From NCBI GenBank assembly GCA_013140935.1, contig JABFSD010000435.1, forward strand, positions 1 to 7,766: a DNA stretch of 7,766 nt. The letters run 5' to 3'. Positions within the stretch are counted from its first letter, which is position 1. Each line of letters starts with the position of its first letter. Below the pieces are notes generated by a model that did no database searches, had not been told where the DNA came from, and saw only the letters and a list, made by a program, of their open reading frames with translations. The stretch comes from Acidobacteriota bacterium (GTDB lineage: Bacteria; Acidobacteriota; Blastocatellia; RBC074). The translations under genes and the position numbers were made by a program. Shown here one piece after another: positions 1 through 6,343 of this stretch.

Positions 1-299
1 CCTTTGTGCTGGCCGTAACTGATGGCGACGCGTTTGCCCATCAGGTTGTTGATCTTTTGCGCCACGTTATCGTCGCGCACGCTGAAATAAAAAATCTCAG
101 GCGCTACGCCGGGCATCGTGACCATCGCCATTTCGCCTTCCCACGTTTTGCAGACCCAGCCTTTTTTCGACAGCTTTTGCACGTAACCCGACCGTTCGCC
201 GCTGGAATAACTCACCTTCAACGCGCCCCAGACATAAAGCCCGAAGCCTCCGACGACGACTAACACCAGCAAGACCAATCCTAACAAGATGCGAATCAT
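1..299 (-). CDS. Small membrane-anchored protein, N-terminal part (3' end outside window)
   Basis: Only the first 99 codons are inside the window; the stop lies beyond position 1. The protein opens with a hydrophobic segment (about residues 3-25, rich in Leu/Val/Gly), which reads as an uncleaved membrane anchor or signal anchor. After it come SYSSGERSGYVQKLSKKGW, the tract CKTWEGEMAM and a region containing FSVRDDNVAQKIN. This pattern matches, from memory, a widespread small-protein family of unknown function that is often mis-annotated as 6-phosphogluconate dehydrogenase; nothing here resembles the real enzyme. The ATG at 299 is preceded on the minus strand by GGGAG with 9 nt spacing, which fixes the start. 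The next gene upstream (hpd) is 153 nt away, across a long inverted repeat, so co-transcription is uncertain. The function is unknown; the family match is moderately sure. Confidence 0.72.
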   Translation of the reverse strand, partial: MIRILLGLVLLVLVVVGGFGLYVWGALKVSYSSGERSGYVQKLSKKGWVCKTWEGEMAMVTMPGVAPEIFYFSVRDDNVAQKINNLMGKRVAISYGQHK

Positions 300-337
300 G
301 ATTTGTTTCTCCCACGAATACCCATGAACAAATGAAA

Positions 338-430
338 CGCGCAGCATTCCAGCGGGTAGGCGCGGTGAAGGAAGACCCACTTCCGGTTAAGTACCTCCCA
401 CGCCAAGCCTGCCCGCTGGAACGCTGCGCG
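338..430. repeat. Long imperfect inverted repeat (24-bp arms) between hpd and the downstream gene
   Basis: Left arm 338-361 and right arm 407-430 are complementary over 24 positions, with one A-C mismatch (346/422) and one T-G pair (357/411). The 45-nt loop contains a second small hairpin (GGAAG and CTTCC around 370-384). A further copy of the outer 8 bases, cgcgcagc, occurs at 445-452 just beside the hpd stop, so 423-430 could pair with either partner. There is no U-tract in the right place for a standard terminator. It resembles a REP- or MITE-like palindromic element or a structured 3' UTR; which one cannot be told from one copy. Confidence 0.7.
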
Positions 431-452
431 ATAAAAAAAGATGACGCGCAGC

Positions 453-1547
453 TTACACTAAATTGCCGCGTCCTGCCTGCTCGCGCTCGATGGCTTCGAA
501 TAAGGCTTTGAAATTTCCTTTTCCGAATCCCTGACAGCCTTTGCGCTGAATGATTTCATAAAACAACGTAGGCCGGTCTTCCACCGGTTTGGTGAATAGT
601 TGCAGCAGATAACCTTCGTCGTCGCGGTCAACCAGAATGCGCAAGCCGCGCAGCGTTTCGAGGTCTTCGTCAATCAGGCCGACGCGGGCGTTGAGCGCTT
701 CGTAATAAGTGTCCGGCACGTCGAGGAAGTCTACGCCATTGGCGCGCAGTTGGCGGATGGTGGCGATGATGTCGGTCGTGAGCAGTGCGATGTGCTGCAC
801 GCCGGGGCTTTGATAAAACTCAGTGTATTCCTCGATCTGGCTCTTGCGCTTGCCCGGCGCGGGTTCGTTGATCGGGAACTTGATGCTGCGCGAATGATTC
901 GCCATCACGACGCTGTTGAGCGCGGTGAAATCGGTCGAAATATCCTTGTCGTCAAACGTCATAAATCGGTCAAAGCCGAATACGCGCCGATACCAGTCTT
1001 CCCAATGTTGCATCTTGCCGAACTCTACGTTGGCGACGAAATGATCGAGGCGCAATAAGCCCGCGTTGCGACCCGGCGCACGCGACTCGACGAACTCAGG
1101 AAAAAACGGCCCGTCATAATTCGGTTTGGAAAAAAACGAATGAATCGTATCGCCATAAACCTTCACCGCTGCGCGCCGCGCTTCGCCGCGTTCGGTTTTG
1201 ATCGAATAAGGCGCAACCGCCGCCGTAGCTCCGCGCCGCAGACTTTCCTCAAACGCGAAATCGGCGTCGTCAACTTCCAGCGCCACATCGCGCACTCCGT
1301 CGCCGTGCTGAAAGATGTGCGCACTCGCTTTGTCGAGTGACGTATACGGCGTCGTCAGCAACAGCTTGAACGTACCTTGCTGCAACCCATACGAACACTG
1401 CTCGCGGTTGCCGGTCTCGAGTCCGGTGTAAGCGACACGCTCAAAGCCGAACGCATTCCGATAAAAATAATCAGCCTGCTTGGCGTTGCCGACGTAAAGC
1501 TCGACGTGGTGGACTTGGCGAATTTTGAGTGGGTTGTTGTTGCTCAT
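453..1547 (-). CDS. hpd: 4-hydroxyphenylpyruvate dioxygenase
   Basis: This non-haem Fe(II) dioxygenase converts 4-hydroxyphenylpyruvate and O2 to homogentisate in cytosolic tyrosine breakdown. The 364-residue product has the usual family length and two vicinal-oxygen-chelate (glyoxalase-like) domains, about residues 10-145 and 165-340. The iron triad is visible: His169 (RLDHFVANV), His252 (GVQHIALLT) and Glu331 ([10 protein letters not shown]). Other family signatures are [19 protein letters not shown] (about 223-241) and the C-terminal [11 protein letters not shown]. The ATG at 1547 is chosen because GGAG lies 8 nt upstream and homology begins there; an in-frame upstream extension to 1610 has no homology and only runs back through the HNH gene. 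phhA and an aminotransferase lie upstream on the same strand, but an accessory insertion now separates them. Codons 1-21 are duplicated at 2348-2407. Identification is very secure. Confidence 0.97.
   Translation of the reverse strand: MSNNNPLKIRQVHHVELYVGNAKQADYFYRNAFGFERVAYTGLETGNREQCSYGLQQGTFKLLLTTPYTSLDKASAHIFQHGDGVRDVALEVDDADFAFEESLRRGATAAVAPYSIKTERGEARRAAVKVYGDTIHSFFSKPNYDGPFFPEFVESRAPGRNAGLLRLDHFVANVEFGKMQHWEDWYRRVFGFDRFMTFDDKDISTDFTALNSVVMANHSRSIKFPINEPAPGKRKSQIEEYTEFYQSPGVQHIALLTTDIIATIRQLRANGVDFLDVPDTYYEALNARVGLIDEDLETLRGLRILVDRDDEGYLLQLFTKPVEDRPTLFYEIIQRKGCQGFGKGNFKALFEAIEREQAGRGNLV
1485..1547 (-). repeat. Direct repeat copy 1: 5' end of intact hpd
   Basis: These 63 bases (start codon to codon 21 of hpd) recur in the same orientation at 2348-2407. 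The two copies differ at 4 positions plus one 3-nt indel (one Asn codon), so 56 of 60 aligned bases are identical. Identity begins exactly at the ATG and ends at the GGCAAC codons; sequence on both sides is unrelated. The pair brackets the small-protein/HNH module. Confidence 0.95.
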
Positions 1548-1555
1548 TGAAACTT

Positions 1556-1559
1556 CTCC
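1556..1559 (-). promoter_or_regulatory. Shine-Dalgarno of hpd, located next to the HNH stop codon
   Basis: On the minus strand GGAG (within GAAGGAGAAG) stands 8 nt before the hpd ATG and directly follows the HNH TGA at 1563-1561. The duplicated upstream copy of the hpd start (2407) has no comparable purine-rich stretch, so the present hpd ribosome-binding site lies outside the repeat, in module-side sequence. Confidence 0.8.
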
Positions 1560-1560
1560 T

Positions 1561-1968
1561 TCAACTATTTCTTTGCCAGCGCCGTCGCTCCGCGATTCGT
1601 CGGCTATCATTCAACTGCAATAGCTTGATGGTCGTACGACCTTCTGCTGTCAGACCGACGAGTAAGTTATTTTCGAAAGCGAAATGTTCGCTCCAACTTT
1701 GCGTTCGAGGATTGAACAAGAAACTGAACTGTCGGGTGAGCGGATCGAACGAACCGAGGTCAGTGCCTTTGTGACGGTTGCAGCGCCAGCAGGTGAAAGC
1801 CAGATTTTCCGCTTTCGTCAGCCCGCCGTGCTTTTCGGCGACTACGTGGTCAAGCTCGTGTGGCAACAGAAAGCTCAAGCGCGCGGGTTGCAAGCAATAC
1901 TCGCAACGTTCAGCCGCGCGTTCGATAGCCAGTCGGCGAAGTTCGGTTGGAATATACGTGCTGCTCAC
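1561..1968 (-). CDS. HNH endonuclease-family protein
   Basis: This 135-residue protein has a compact zinc-supported HNH nuclease fold. Visible motifs are Cys22-x2-Cys25 (RCEYCLQ), the Asp40-His41 pair in [13 protein letters not shown], Asn55 in KAENLAF, and Cys60-x2-Cys63-Asn64 with a basic tail in [10 protein letters not shown]. All zinc ligands and the general-base His are present, so it should be catalytically competent on DNA; the target is unknown. The C-terminal part ([12 protein letters not shown], then [15 protein letters not shown]) fits a subfamily I recall from Cyanobacteria, Chloroflexota and Acidobacteriota, usually preceded by a small partner gene, as here. It starts at GTG (1968), which overlaps the partner's TGA as GTGA, indicating translational coupling. 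It ends 13 nt before hpd. It could be a homing-type or defence-related nuclease; neither is shown. Confidence 0.9.
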   Translation of the reverse strand: MSSTYIPTELRRLAIERAAERCEYCLQPARLSFLLPHELDHVVAEKHGGLTKAENLAFTCWRCNRHKGTDLGSFDPLTRQFSFLFNPRTQSWSEHFAFENNLLVGLTAEGRTTIKLLQLNDSRRIAERRRWQRNS

Positions 1969-2312
1969 TGCGCTCCGTTCAAGTAAGGCAACGCCCCCGC
2001 CTTGGCCATCACAACCAAATGCTCGATGTCTTCGTAATCATCAAGTTCAGCTTGCTCTGTTGGTGTGAGTTGATTGGTTCGTTCTTTTGCCAGCAGCGTT
2101 CTGACACGCTCCGCCATTTCTGGTGTAGGCCCAAAAGTCGCAATTTGTTCCGGCGTAGGCTCGCTCGCCAAAAAGCGCAGCACGTAACGGTACGTTTGGG
2201 CAGACAGCGGTGGCTGGCGCAGGCTTTGCGAAAGCAATTCCGGTAAGCGTGCCTTTTCATAACTTAATCGTTCAGATAACTCATCTGTTACCTCAATCGT
2301 GATTGCAGTCAT
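1965..2312 (-). CDS. Small hypothetical protein, coupled partner of the HNH nuclease
   Basis: I recognise no named family. The 115-residue product begins with a beta-strand-like ITIEVTDEL followed by a helix (residues 10-33), reminiscent of the start of a ribbon-helix-helix or antitoxin-type protein, but this is only a resemblance. The middle and C-terminal parts are acidic and helical: EPTPEQIATFGPTPEM (51-66), then LTPTEQAELDDYEDIEHLVV (82-101). From memory, similar TPEEQAELD-type proteins precede HNH genes in several phyla, so this looks like a recurring two-gene module. The ATG at 2312 is chosen for a GGAG 8 nt upstream; a longer frame to 2342 reaches into the hpd fragment junction. The start overlaps the stop of that fragment's frame (ATGA) and the stop overlaps the HNH start (GTGA). 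A regulatory or antitoxin-like role is speculative. Confidence 0.8.
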   Translation of the reverse strand: MTAITIEVTDELSERLSYEKARLPELLSQSLRQPPLSAQTYRYVLRFLASEPTPEQIATFGPTPEMAERVRTLLAKERTNQLTPTEQAELDDYEDIEHLVVMAKAGALPYLNGAQ

Positions 2313-2407
2313 TGCGTTTTCTCCAGTTGAGTTGCGCACCATTCAGTGTTGCCGTCGTAAAGTTCGATGTGGTGGACTTGGGGAATTTTGAGTGGGTTGT
2401 TGCTCAT
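2309..2407 (-). pseudogene. Truncated duplicate of the hpd 5' end (32-codon remnant frame)
   Basis: The ATG at 2407 opens MSNNPLKIPQVHHIELYDGN, which matches the first 21 residues of the intact Hpd except for one missing Asn and the changes Arg to Pro, Val to Ile and Val to Asp. Homology stops at 2348; the frame then runs through 12 unrelated codons and stops at TGA (2311-2309), overlapping the ATG of the next gene. Three of the four substitutions change the protein and two are non-conservative, which fits loss of selection. No clear ribosome-binding site precedes it. It may still be translated as a short leader coupled to the module, but it cannot be an enzyme. Confidence 0.88.
2348..2407 (-). 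repeat. Direct repeat copy 2: hpd 5' fragment upstream of the HNH module
   Basis: This is the partner of 1485-1547: 60 bases, 56 identical, with one 3-nt gap. The two copies lie 860 nt apart, start codon to start codon. Exchange between them would delete both module genes and leave a single in-frame hpd start. Confidence 0.95.
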
Positions 2408-2438
2408 AATATTTATAGCAATCATTTATTTATTGATC

Positions 2439-3272
2439 TTATGCTTGCCTACCTTGCCAGATTTCTAAGAAATCTTTACCTAAAGCATCAATTTCACTGT
2501 CGAGGTCCAACTTGAAAAAGTTACTCTGTATTTTTAAGACAAGTATGATGATGTTATGTGCGCCAATTAACGCTCGTTGCGCTGCATCCCTATAAGCGTC
2601 GGATTTGAAGCTAAAATCTAAATCGTTCTCTTCAACTAGCCCTGAGAAACTAAAAGCTGTCGTATGAAGTTGCATTGTTGGCAAGATGTAGCAACTTCCG
2701 TATAAATCGTAAAAGCCCAAATTCCCACTGCCTTGTGCTTTTTTTGCCATTGATAAGACGTCAAGTTCAGACCAAGAACTTGCTAGACGTGTCGTTCCAC
2801 ACTTTCGACAATCAGTGATTTGAAATCGTTTCTTTGCTTCCGTATACGCAGCTTTAATCGCTTCTACGTTTTCCTCAGACAAGATCGTGGAAACATCATA
2901 CTCTCGATCCGCATGATTAAAGAACTTGCCTAAATGTATGTCGTTATAGTCTAAGAAACGATTTATATCTTGAGGGAATGTTGCAAGGTATTGAGTTGTT
3001 ACGGCACGTTCATAAAGACCACGTAAAAGTTTAAGTCCCCCAAAACCAAGACCACTTGCGCAAAGCAATAGGATTTCCATGAACTCATCCAAACATTGGC
3101 TTCCTAAGGTGAAGATTACAGCGTTTGTCGGATCTACTTCGCCAAAAGTTCTAACAAACACTTTGCGCAAAACTTGCTTTAGCGTAGGGAGTTTCTCCGT
3201 AAACAAAGGATGGTTTGCGTTAAAACTATCCCACTCTCCTTTGAACTCATACGGTGTAGTTGTTTCTTCCAT
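2439..3272 (-). CDS. DUF5677-like hypothetical protein, AT-rich
   Basis: This is a 277-residue, largely helical, probably cytosolic protein of unknown function. The segment LKLLRGLYERAVTTQYLA (about 80-97) and the later LPTMQLHTTAFSF (about 197-209) resemble the conserved Arg-x3-Glu helix and the late His motif of DUF5677 proteins; this match is from memory and only moderately sure. A Cys155-x2-Cys158 pair (DCRKCG) is also present. The ATG at 3272 has GAGGA just upstream, which supports the start. The gene lies 42 nt after phhA and 31 nt before the hpd fragment. It is visibly poorer in G+C than its neighbours: 25 of 60 bases at 2581-2640 against 37 of 60 at 5401-5460. This, and its place inside a metabolic cluster, suggest recent acquisition. 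Confidence 0.75.
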   Translation of the reverse strand: MEETTTPYEFKGEWDSFNANHPLFTEKLPTLKQVLRKVFVRTFGEVDPTNAVIFTLGSQCLDEFMEILLLCASGLGFGGLKLLRGLYERAVTTQYLATFPQDINRFLDYNDIHLGKFFNHADREYDVSTILSEENVEAIKAAYTEAKKRFQITDCRKCGTTRLASSWSELDVLSMAKKAQGSGNLGFYDLYGSCYILPTMQLHTTAFSFSGLVEENDLDFSFKSDAYRDAAQRALIGAHNIIILVLKIQSNFFKLDLDSEIDALGKDFLEIWQGRQA

Positions 3273-3314
3273 GCTTTCCTCAATAAATTAGATTGGCTAC
3301 TACATTTGCGAGTT

Positions 3315-4238
3315 TTACCAAACCGCACTCGGCACGCTCGCCGGAGCCACCGCCAGATCGCCCGTCTGGCCGAACGAACGAATGAATTCGCGCGTGGCTT
3401 CTTTCAGATAGGCATACGACGGAATCACGAACAGCAGCGGCTGCATGTCGGAATAGCTGTAATCGGTTTCCAGCACTTCGGCCAGCTTGAAGGGGCGGCG
3501 TTCGACGGCGGGCGAGAAGGCGTGTTCAAGTTCGCCGTAAGACGACAGCAGCCCTGCGCCGAAGGCTTTCGTCTCGCTTCCTTCTTCGATCAAGCCGAAC
3601 TCTACGGTGAACCAATAGAGGCGTCCGAGTTGTTCGAGTTGATCGTTGGTCGCGCGGATTGCGCCTTTGCCGACGGCTTGCGAGAAGTCTGCGAAATCGG
3701 GATGGGTGAACGCGGGTACGTGGCCGATGAGTTCGTGGACTACGTCGGGCTCGGGCGTGTAATCAGGCCGCGAATGATGCCGCACGTATTGCGTCGAAAG
3801 CATCGTGCGCCGCGCCAGCCAACTCAAGAATCCCCGCGTCTCGACCAACCCTTCGATAGGCGCGAGCCGAAAGTTATTCAACTGTTGCAAGCGCGCACTG
3901 ACGTCACGCTGCTGGGGAATCTCGTCCGCGCGAATGCCGAGGCGCTGTTTGCCTTCGAGATAAAACGAACAGGCATGGCGTTGATGGCCTGCGGTGAGTT
4001 GATGCGAGGCGTGCTGCCAGACAGCGGTTTCTTCAGCGGTGTAAGCGACGTAGGGAATTTCGTGTTGCGGGTCTTGACGGTATTGCCGCGCGAACGCAGC
4101 GATGGTTTCGCGGCGGCGGCGATATTCGACATCGTGTGCGCCCGGATGATCTAAGGGCAACGTACTGATTTCGGCATATGCCAAATCGGGCAATAAGTTG
4201 CCGGTCTCGCCCGTGTGAACTTGTACTGCTGGTGTCAT
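3315..4238 (-). CDS. phhA: Phenylalanine 4-monooxygenase (phenylalanine hydroxylase)
   Basis: This is a non-haem iron, pterin-dependent hydroxylase converting phenylalanine to tyrosine, the entry step of the pathway that continues through Hpd. The 307-residue protein is a catalytic domain of the aromatic amino acid hydroxylase family without a large regulatory domain. The iron ligands are visible: His168 and His173 in [12 protein letters not shown], and Glu213 in YWFTVEFGL. Other family motifs are [11 protein letters not shown] (121-131), [18 protein letters not shown] (148-165) and [15 protein letters not shown] (224-238). The ATG at 4238 is preferred; a GTG directly before it (4241) is possible. 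No Shine-Dalgarno is visible, and a strong palindrome lies 11 nt upstream. The aminotransferase is 41 nt upstream on the same strand. Identification is very secure. Confidence 0.96.
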   Translation of the reverse strand: MTPAVQVHTGETGNLLPDLAYAEISTLPLDHPGAHDVEYRRRRETIAAFARQYRQDPQHEIPYVAYTAEETAVWQHASHQLTAGHQRHACSFYLEGKQRLGIRADEIPQQRDVSARLQQLNNFRLAPIEGLVETRGFLSWLARRTMLSTQYVRHHSRPDYTPEPDVVHELIGHVPAFTHPDFADFSQAVGKGAIRATNDQLEQLGRLYWFTVEFGLIEEGSETKAFGAGLLSSYGELEHAFSPAVERRPFKLAEVLETDYSYSDMQPLLFVIPSYAYLKEATREFIRSFGQTGDLAVAPASVPSAVW

Positions 4239-4248
4239 CACTTGAAAG

Positions 4249-4275
4249 GTAGCGCGGGTTATTAACCCGCGCTAC
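4249..4275. repeat. Perfect 12-bp-stem palindrome between the aminotransferase gene and phhA
   Basis: gtagcgcgggtt (4249-4260), a 3-nt loop and aacccgcgctac (4264-4275) form a perfect, very G+C-rich hairpin that fills most of the 41-nt gap. Downstream on the minus strand the sequence is CTTTCAAGTG, not a U-tract, so it is not a standard terminator. It resembles REP-type palindromes. It occupies the space just upstream of the position where a phhA ribosome-binding site would be expected. Confidence 0.85.
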
Positions 4276-4279
4276 ACGT

Positions 4280-5218
4280 TTATGCCGCAGCCGGAAGCGC
4301 CTGTTGCACAGGCGTGAGCCAATGCATGAATTGCGGAACCTTGCCGCGTACGATGTCGAAATAAGCTTGCTGAATCTTTTCGGTCAACACGCCGCGTTTG
4401 CCGTTGCCGATGGGCTGTCCGTCAATTTCGCGCACGGGCGTAATCTCAATTGCCGTACCTGTCAAAAACATTTCGTCGGCAGCTTTCACTTCGTCGAGCG
4501 TCAACGTACCGATCTCGACCTCGAAGCCGAAATGTTGCGCGATCTCAATCGCCGAACGCCGCGTGATGCCCAACAAGATCGAAGCGCGTTCGTCATTGGT
4601 TTTGAGCTTGCCGTCTTTGATGATGAATACGTTTTCGACTGCGCCTTCGGCGACGTTGCCTTCGGCGTTGAGCAAGAGGGCTTCATCAAAACCGCGCGCG
4701 GCGGCTTCGCGGACGGCAAGAATCGAATTCAGATAATTGCCCGTCGCCTTCGCCGTCGTCGGCAGCATGCTTTGATGAAATTTGCGCCACGGCGAAACGG
4801 TCAGGCGCATGCCTTTTTCTTGTTGCGCGGCAAAGTCGCTGTTCCATTCCCACGTGAGAATCGAAAGGCTTACCGGATTGACCGCGCGAATGCCCAGACT
4901 GCCGCCGTCGAAATATGCCGTAGGCCGCACGTAACAATTTTTGAATCCGTTCGCCGTCACAGTTTCGCAAATCGCGGCGGTGAGTTCGTCGAGCGAATAA
5001 GGGAAATCGAGTTGATAGGTTTTCGCCGAAGCCGCGAGCCGTTCGAGATGTTCGCGGTTGCGGAAAAGCGCGGGGCCGTGTGCGGTGTCATAAGCGCGCT
5101 GGCCTTCAAAGACGCCTACGCCGTAATGCAAGCCGAACGCGGTCGCGTCAATCTTCGCTTCGGCAAACGGAATCAATTTGCCGTTCAACCAAACCCATTT
5201 TGTTTTCTCAAAAGCCAT
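4280..5218 (-). CDS. ilvE: Class IV PLP aminotransferase, branched-chain type
   Basis: This 312-residue PLP-dependent fold-type IV transaminase is the usual length for BCAT. The Schiff-base lysine is Lys157 in [12 protein letters not shown]. The cofactor-binding Glu191 lies in [28 protein letters not shown] (29-43), LLGITRRSA (215-223) and [17 protein letters not shown] (251-267) are all typical of IlvE. By family it interconverts Leu/Ile/Val and their 2-oxo acids with glutamate. Its position directly before phhA and in the hpd cluster raises the possibility that it transaminates tyrosine, for which no other enzyme is encoded here; this is inference. The ATG at 5218 has GGAGG at 9 nt spacing. 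It is divergent from the WYL regulator across a repeat-containing 135-nt gap. D-amino-acid transaminase or 4-amino-4-deoxychorismate lyase are less likely given the close BCAT motifs. Confidence 0.92.
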   Translation of the reverse strand: MAFEKTKWVWLNGKLIPFAEAKIDATAFGLHYGVGVFEGQRAYDTAHGPALFRNREHLERLAASAKTYQLDFPYSLDELTAAICETVTANGFKNCYVRPTAYFDGGSLGIRAVNPVSLSILTWEWNSDFAAQQEKGMRLTVSPWRKFHQSMLPTTAKATGNYLNSILAVREAAARGFDEALLLNAEGNVAEGAVENVFIIKDGKLKTNDERASILLGITRRSAIEIAQHFGFEVEIGTLTLDEVKAADEMFLTGTAIEITPVREIDGQPIGNGKRGVLTEKIQQAYFDIVRGKVPQFMHWLTPVQQALPAAA

Positions 5219-5265
5219 AGTTCATAACCTCCGTGCAAAGTTTTATCACATAATAAATCAGAATA

Positions 5266-5340
5266 CAGGAGACAGAATTCAGGAGACAGAATTCAGGGCT
5301 CCTGACGCATGCATTCTGACTTCTGTATTCTGTCTCCTGA
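5266..5340. repeat. Tandem 14-bp repeat with inverted copy in the divergent intergenic region
   Basis: caggagacagaatt occurs twice back to back (5266-5279 and 5280-5293). An inverted copy follows, so that 5279-5296 and 5323-5340 form 18-bp arms with one mismatch around a 26-nt loop. The loop holds further partial units (tcctga, tctgac). The region lies between the divergent aminotransferase and WYL-regulator genes and could overlap their promoters or be a low-complexity palindromic repeat. The AT-rich stretch 5241-5260 next to it is the likeliest promoter region for the minus-strand cluster, but no convincing -35/-10 pair is seen. Confidence 0.8.
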
Positions 5341-5353
5341 CTCCCTTTAACTT

Positions 5354-6295
5354 ATGAATCGAATGGATAGATTGCTCGGCATCGTGCTGGAATTGCAGCG
5401 GCGCAAGCACGTGCGCGCCGAAGATCTGGCGGCGAAATACGAAACCAGCAAGCGCACGATTTACCGCGATATGCAGGCGCTGGGCGAAACCGGCGTACCG
5501 ATCATTGCCGAAGCGGGCAAAGGCTATTCGCTGGTCGCGGGCTACTTTCTGCCGCCGCTCACGTTCACGAGTGAAGAAGCCACGATGCTGGCGCTGGGCA
5601 GTGATTTGATGGCGCAACATTTCGACGCGCAATATCGCGCGGCGGCTGAATCTGCCGCCGCCAAACTCGAAACCGTGCTGCCCGCCCAACAACGCGCGCA
5701 AGTCGAATACCTGCGCAAAAGCATTGTGTTCATTGTGCCTGAAACACTCGCCAGCGAGTCGGTTGCGGCCTTGTTGCCCACCTTACGCCGTGCCTTGCTC
5801 GAACGCCGCACCATTCGCTTTCACTATCACACGCGTTACGCGCAGGACGGCGAACCGGCCAAAAAGACGCGCGAAGCCGACCCTTATGGCATGTATCATC
5901 ACGGCGACGCTTGGTATCTGGTCGCGTATTGCCACTTGCGCCAAGCCGTGCGCAGCTTTCGCCTCGACCGCCTGAGCCAGTTGAAATTGCGCGAGCAAAT
6001 CTTTGAGGTGCCCGCCGATTTCAAGATGGAGCAGGAAGAAGACGACGGACGCCGCGTCATCGTCCGCGTGCTGTTTGACGAAGAAGCTGCGCCGTGGGTG
6101 CGCGAGGCGCGGGCTTACGCCGTTGAGGCAATTGCCGAACACGCTGACGGCTTGCTCGTGACTTATCGCGTCAACGAGGCGCGCGATTTGTTGCAGTGGT
6201 TGCTCTCGTGGGGCAGCCACGCGCGCGTACTCGAACCGGCCAGTTTGCGTGAAGAACTCGCCGAAGAAGCGCGCAAAATATTTTCGCTTTATTGA
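5354..6295 (+). CDS. YafY-type transcriptional regulator with HTH and WYL domains
   Basis: This is a 313-residue cytosolic DNA-binding regulator. A winged helix-turn-helix of the HTH_11 type fills residues 4-60 (RAEDLAAKYETSKRTIYRDM is the helix-turn-helix, and GKGYSL the wing end). A WYL ligand-sensing domain follows at about 140-215, with the signature W187-Y188-L189 and the conserved SFRLDRL at 201-207. The C-terminal WCX-like extension (about 233-310) completes the usual three-part layout. WYL domains are thought to bind small ligands or nucleic acids; the ligand is unknown here. The ATG at 5354 gives the common MNR-x-DRLL family start, although no Shine-Dalgarno is evident. It is divergent from the aromatic catabolic cluster, 135 nt from the aminotransferase start, so it is a candidate regulator of that cluster, of itself, or of the DNA-repair-like genes downstream. 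Confidence 0.92.
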   Translation: MNRMDRLLGIVLELQRRKHVRAEDLAAKYETSKRTIYRDMQALGETGVPIIAEAGKGYSLVAGYFLPPLTFTSEEATMLALGSDLMAQHFDAQYRAAAESAAAKLETVLPAQQRAQVEYLRKSIVFIVPETLASESVAALLPTLRRALLERRTIRFHYHTRYAQDGEPAKKTREADPYGMYHHGDAWYLVAYCHLRQAVRSFRLDRLSQLKLREQIFEVPADFKMEQEEDDGRRVIVRVLFDEEAAPWVREARAYAVEAIAEHADGLLVTYRVNEARDLLQWLLSWGSHARVLEPASLREELAEEARKIFSLY

Positions 6296-6343
6296 AAGGC
6301 TGCTGACATAGGGTTGTCACTTGCCTGTTTTATCTTCAACACA

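Noticed and set aside
97..315. 72-codon minus-strand frame near the left edge
   Set aside because: It overlaps the better-supported frame starting at 299, which has a membrane segment, a recognisable family pattern and a ribosome-binding site.
1548..1610. N-terminal extension of Hpd to 1610
   Set aside because: The extra 21 residues have no HPPD homology, run through the HNH coding end, and a strong Shine-Dalgarno and the duplicated repeat boundary both mark 1547 as the start.
1965..2312. Firm call of the small protein as a ribbon-helix-helix antitoxin
   Set aside because: Only the first ~30 residues are suggestive; no defined family motif is seen and the rest of the protein does not look like a known antitoxin.
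3210..4154. Long open frame on the plus strand opposite phhA (314 codons)
   Set aside because: It lies antisense to a gene with intact catalytic motifs, has no recognisable motif, and such open antisense frames are common in G+C-rich coding DNA.
4249..4275. Palindrome as a rho-independent terminator
   Set aside because: Neither strand has a run of U after the stem, and the genes on both sides are on the same strand and functionally linked.
4304..5227. Long open frame on the plus strand opposite the aminotransferase (307 codons)
   Set aside because: It is the antisense shadow of a well-supported ilvE-type gene; its translation is rich in Arg, Ala and Phe without domain features and it has no good start signal.
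5266..5340. Repeat cluster as a CRISPR remnant
   Set aside because: The 14-bp units are adjacent without spacers, one copy is inverted, and no cas gene is present.
6314..6336. Sigma-70-like promoter (TTGTCA and TATCTT) before the palindrome
   Set aside because: The spacing between the two boxes is about 11 nt, too short for a credible -35/-10 pair.
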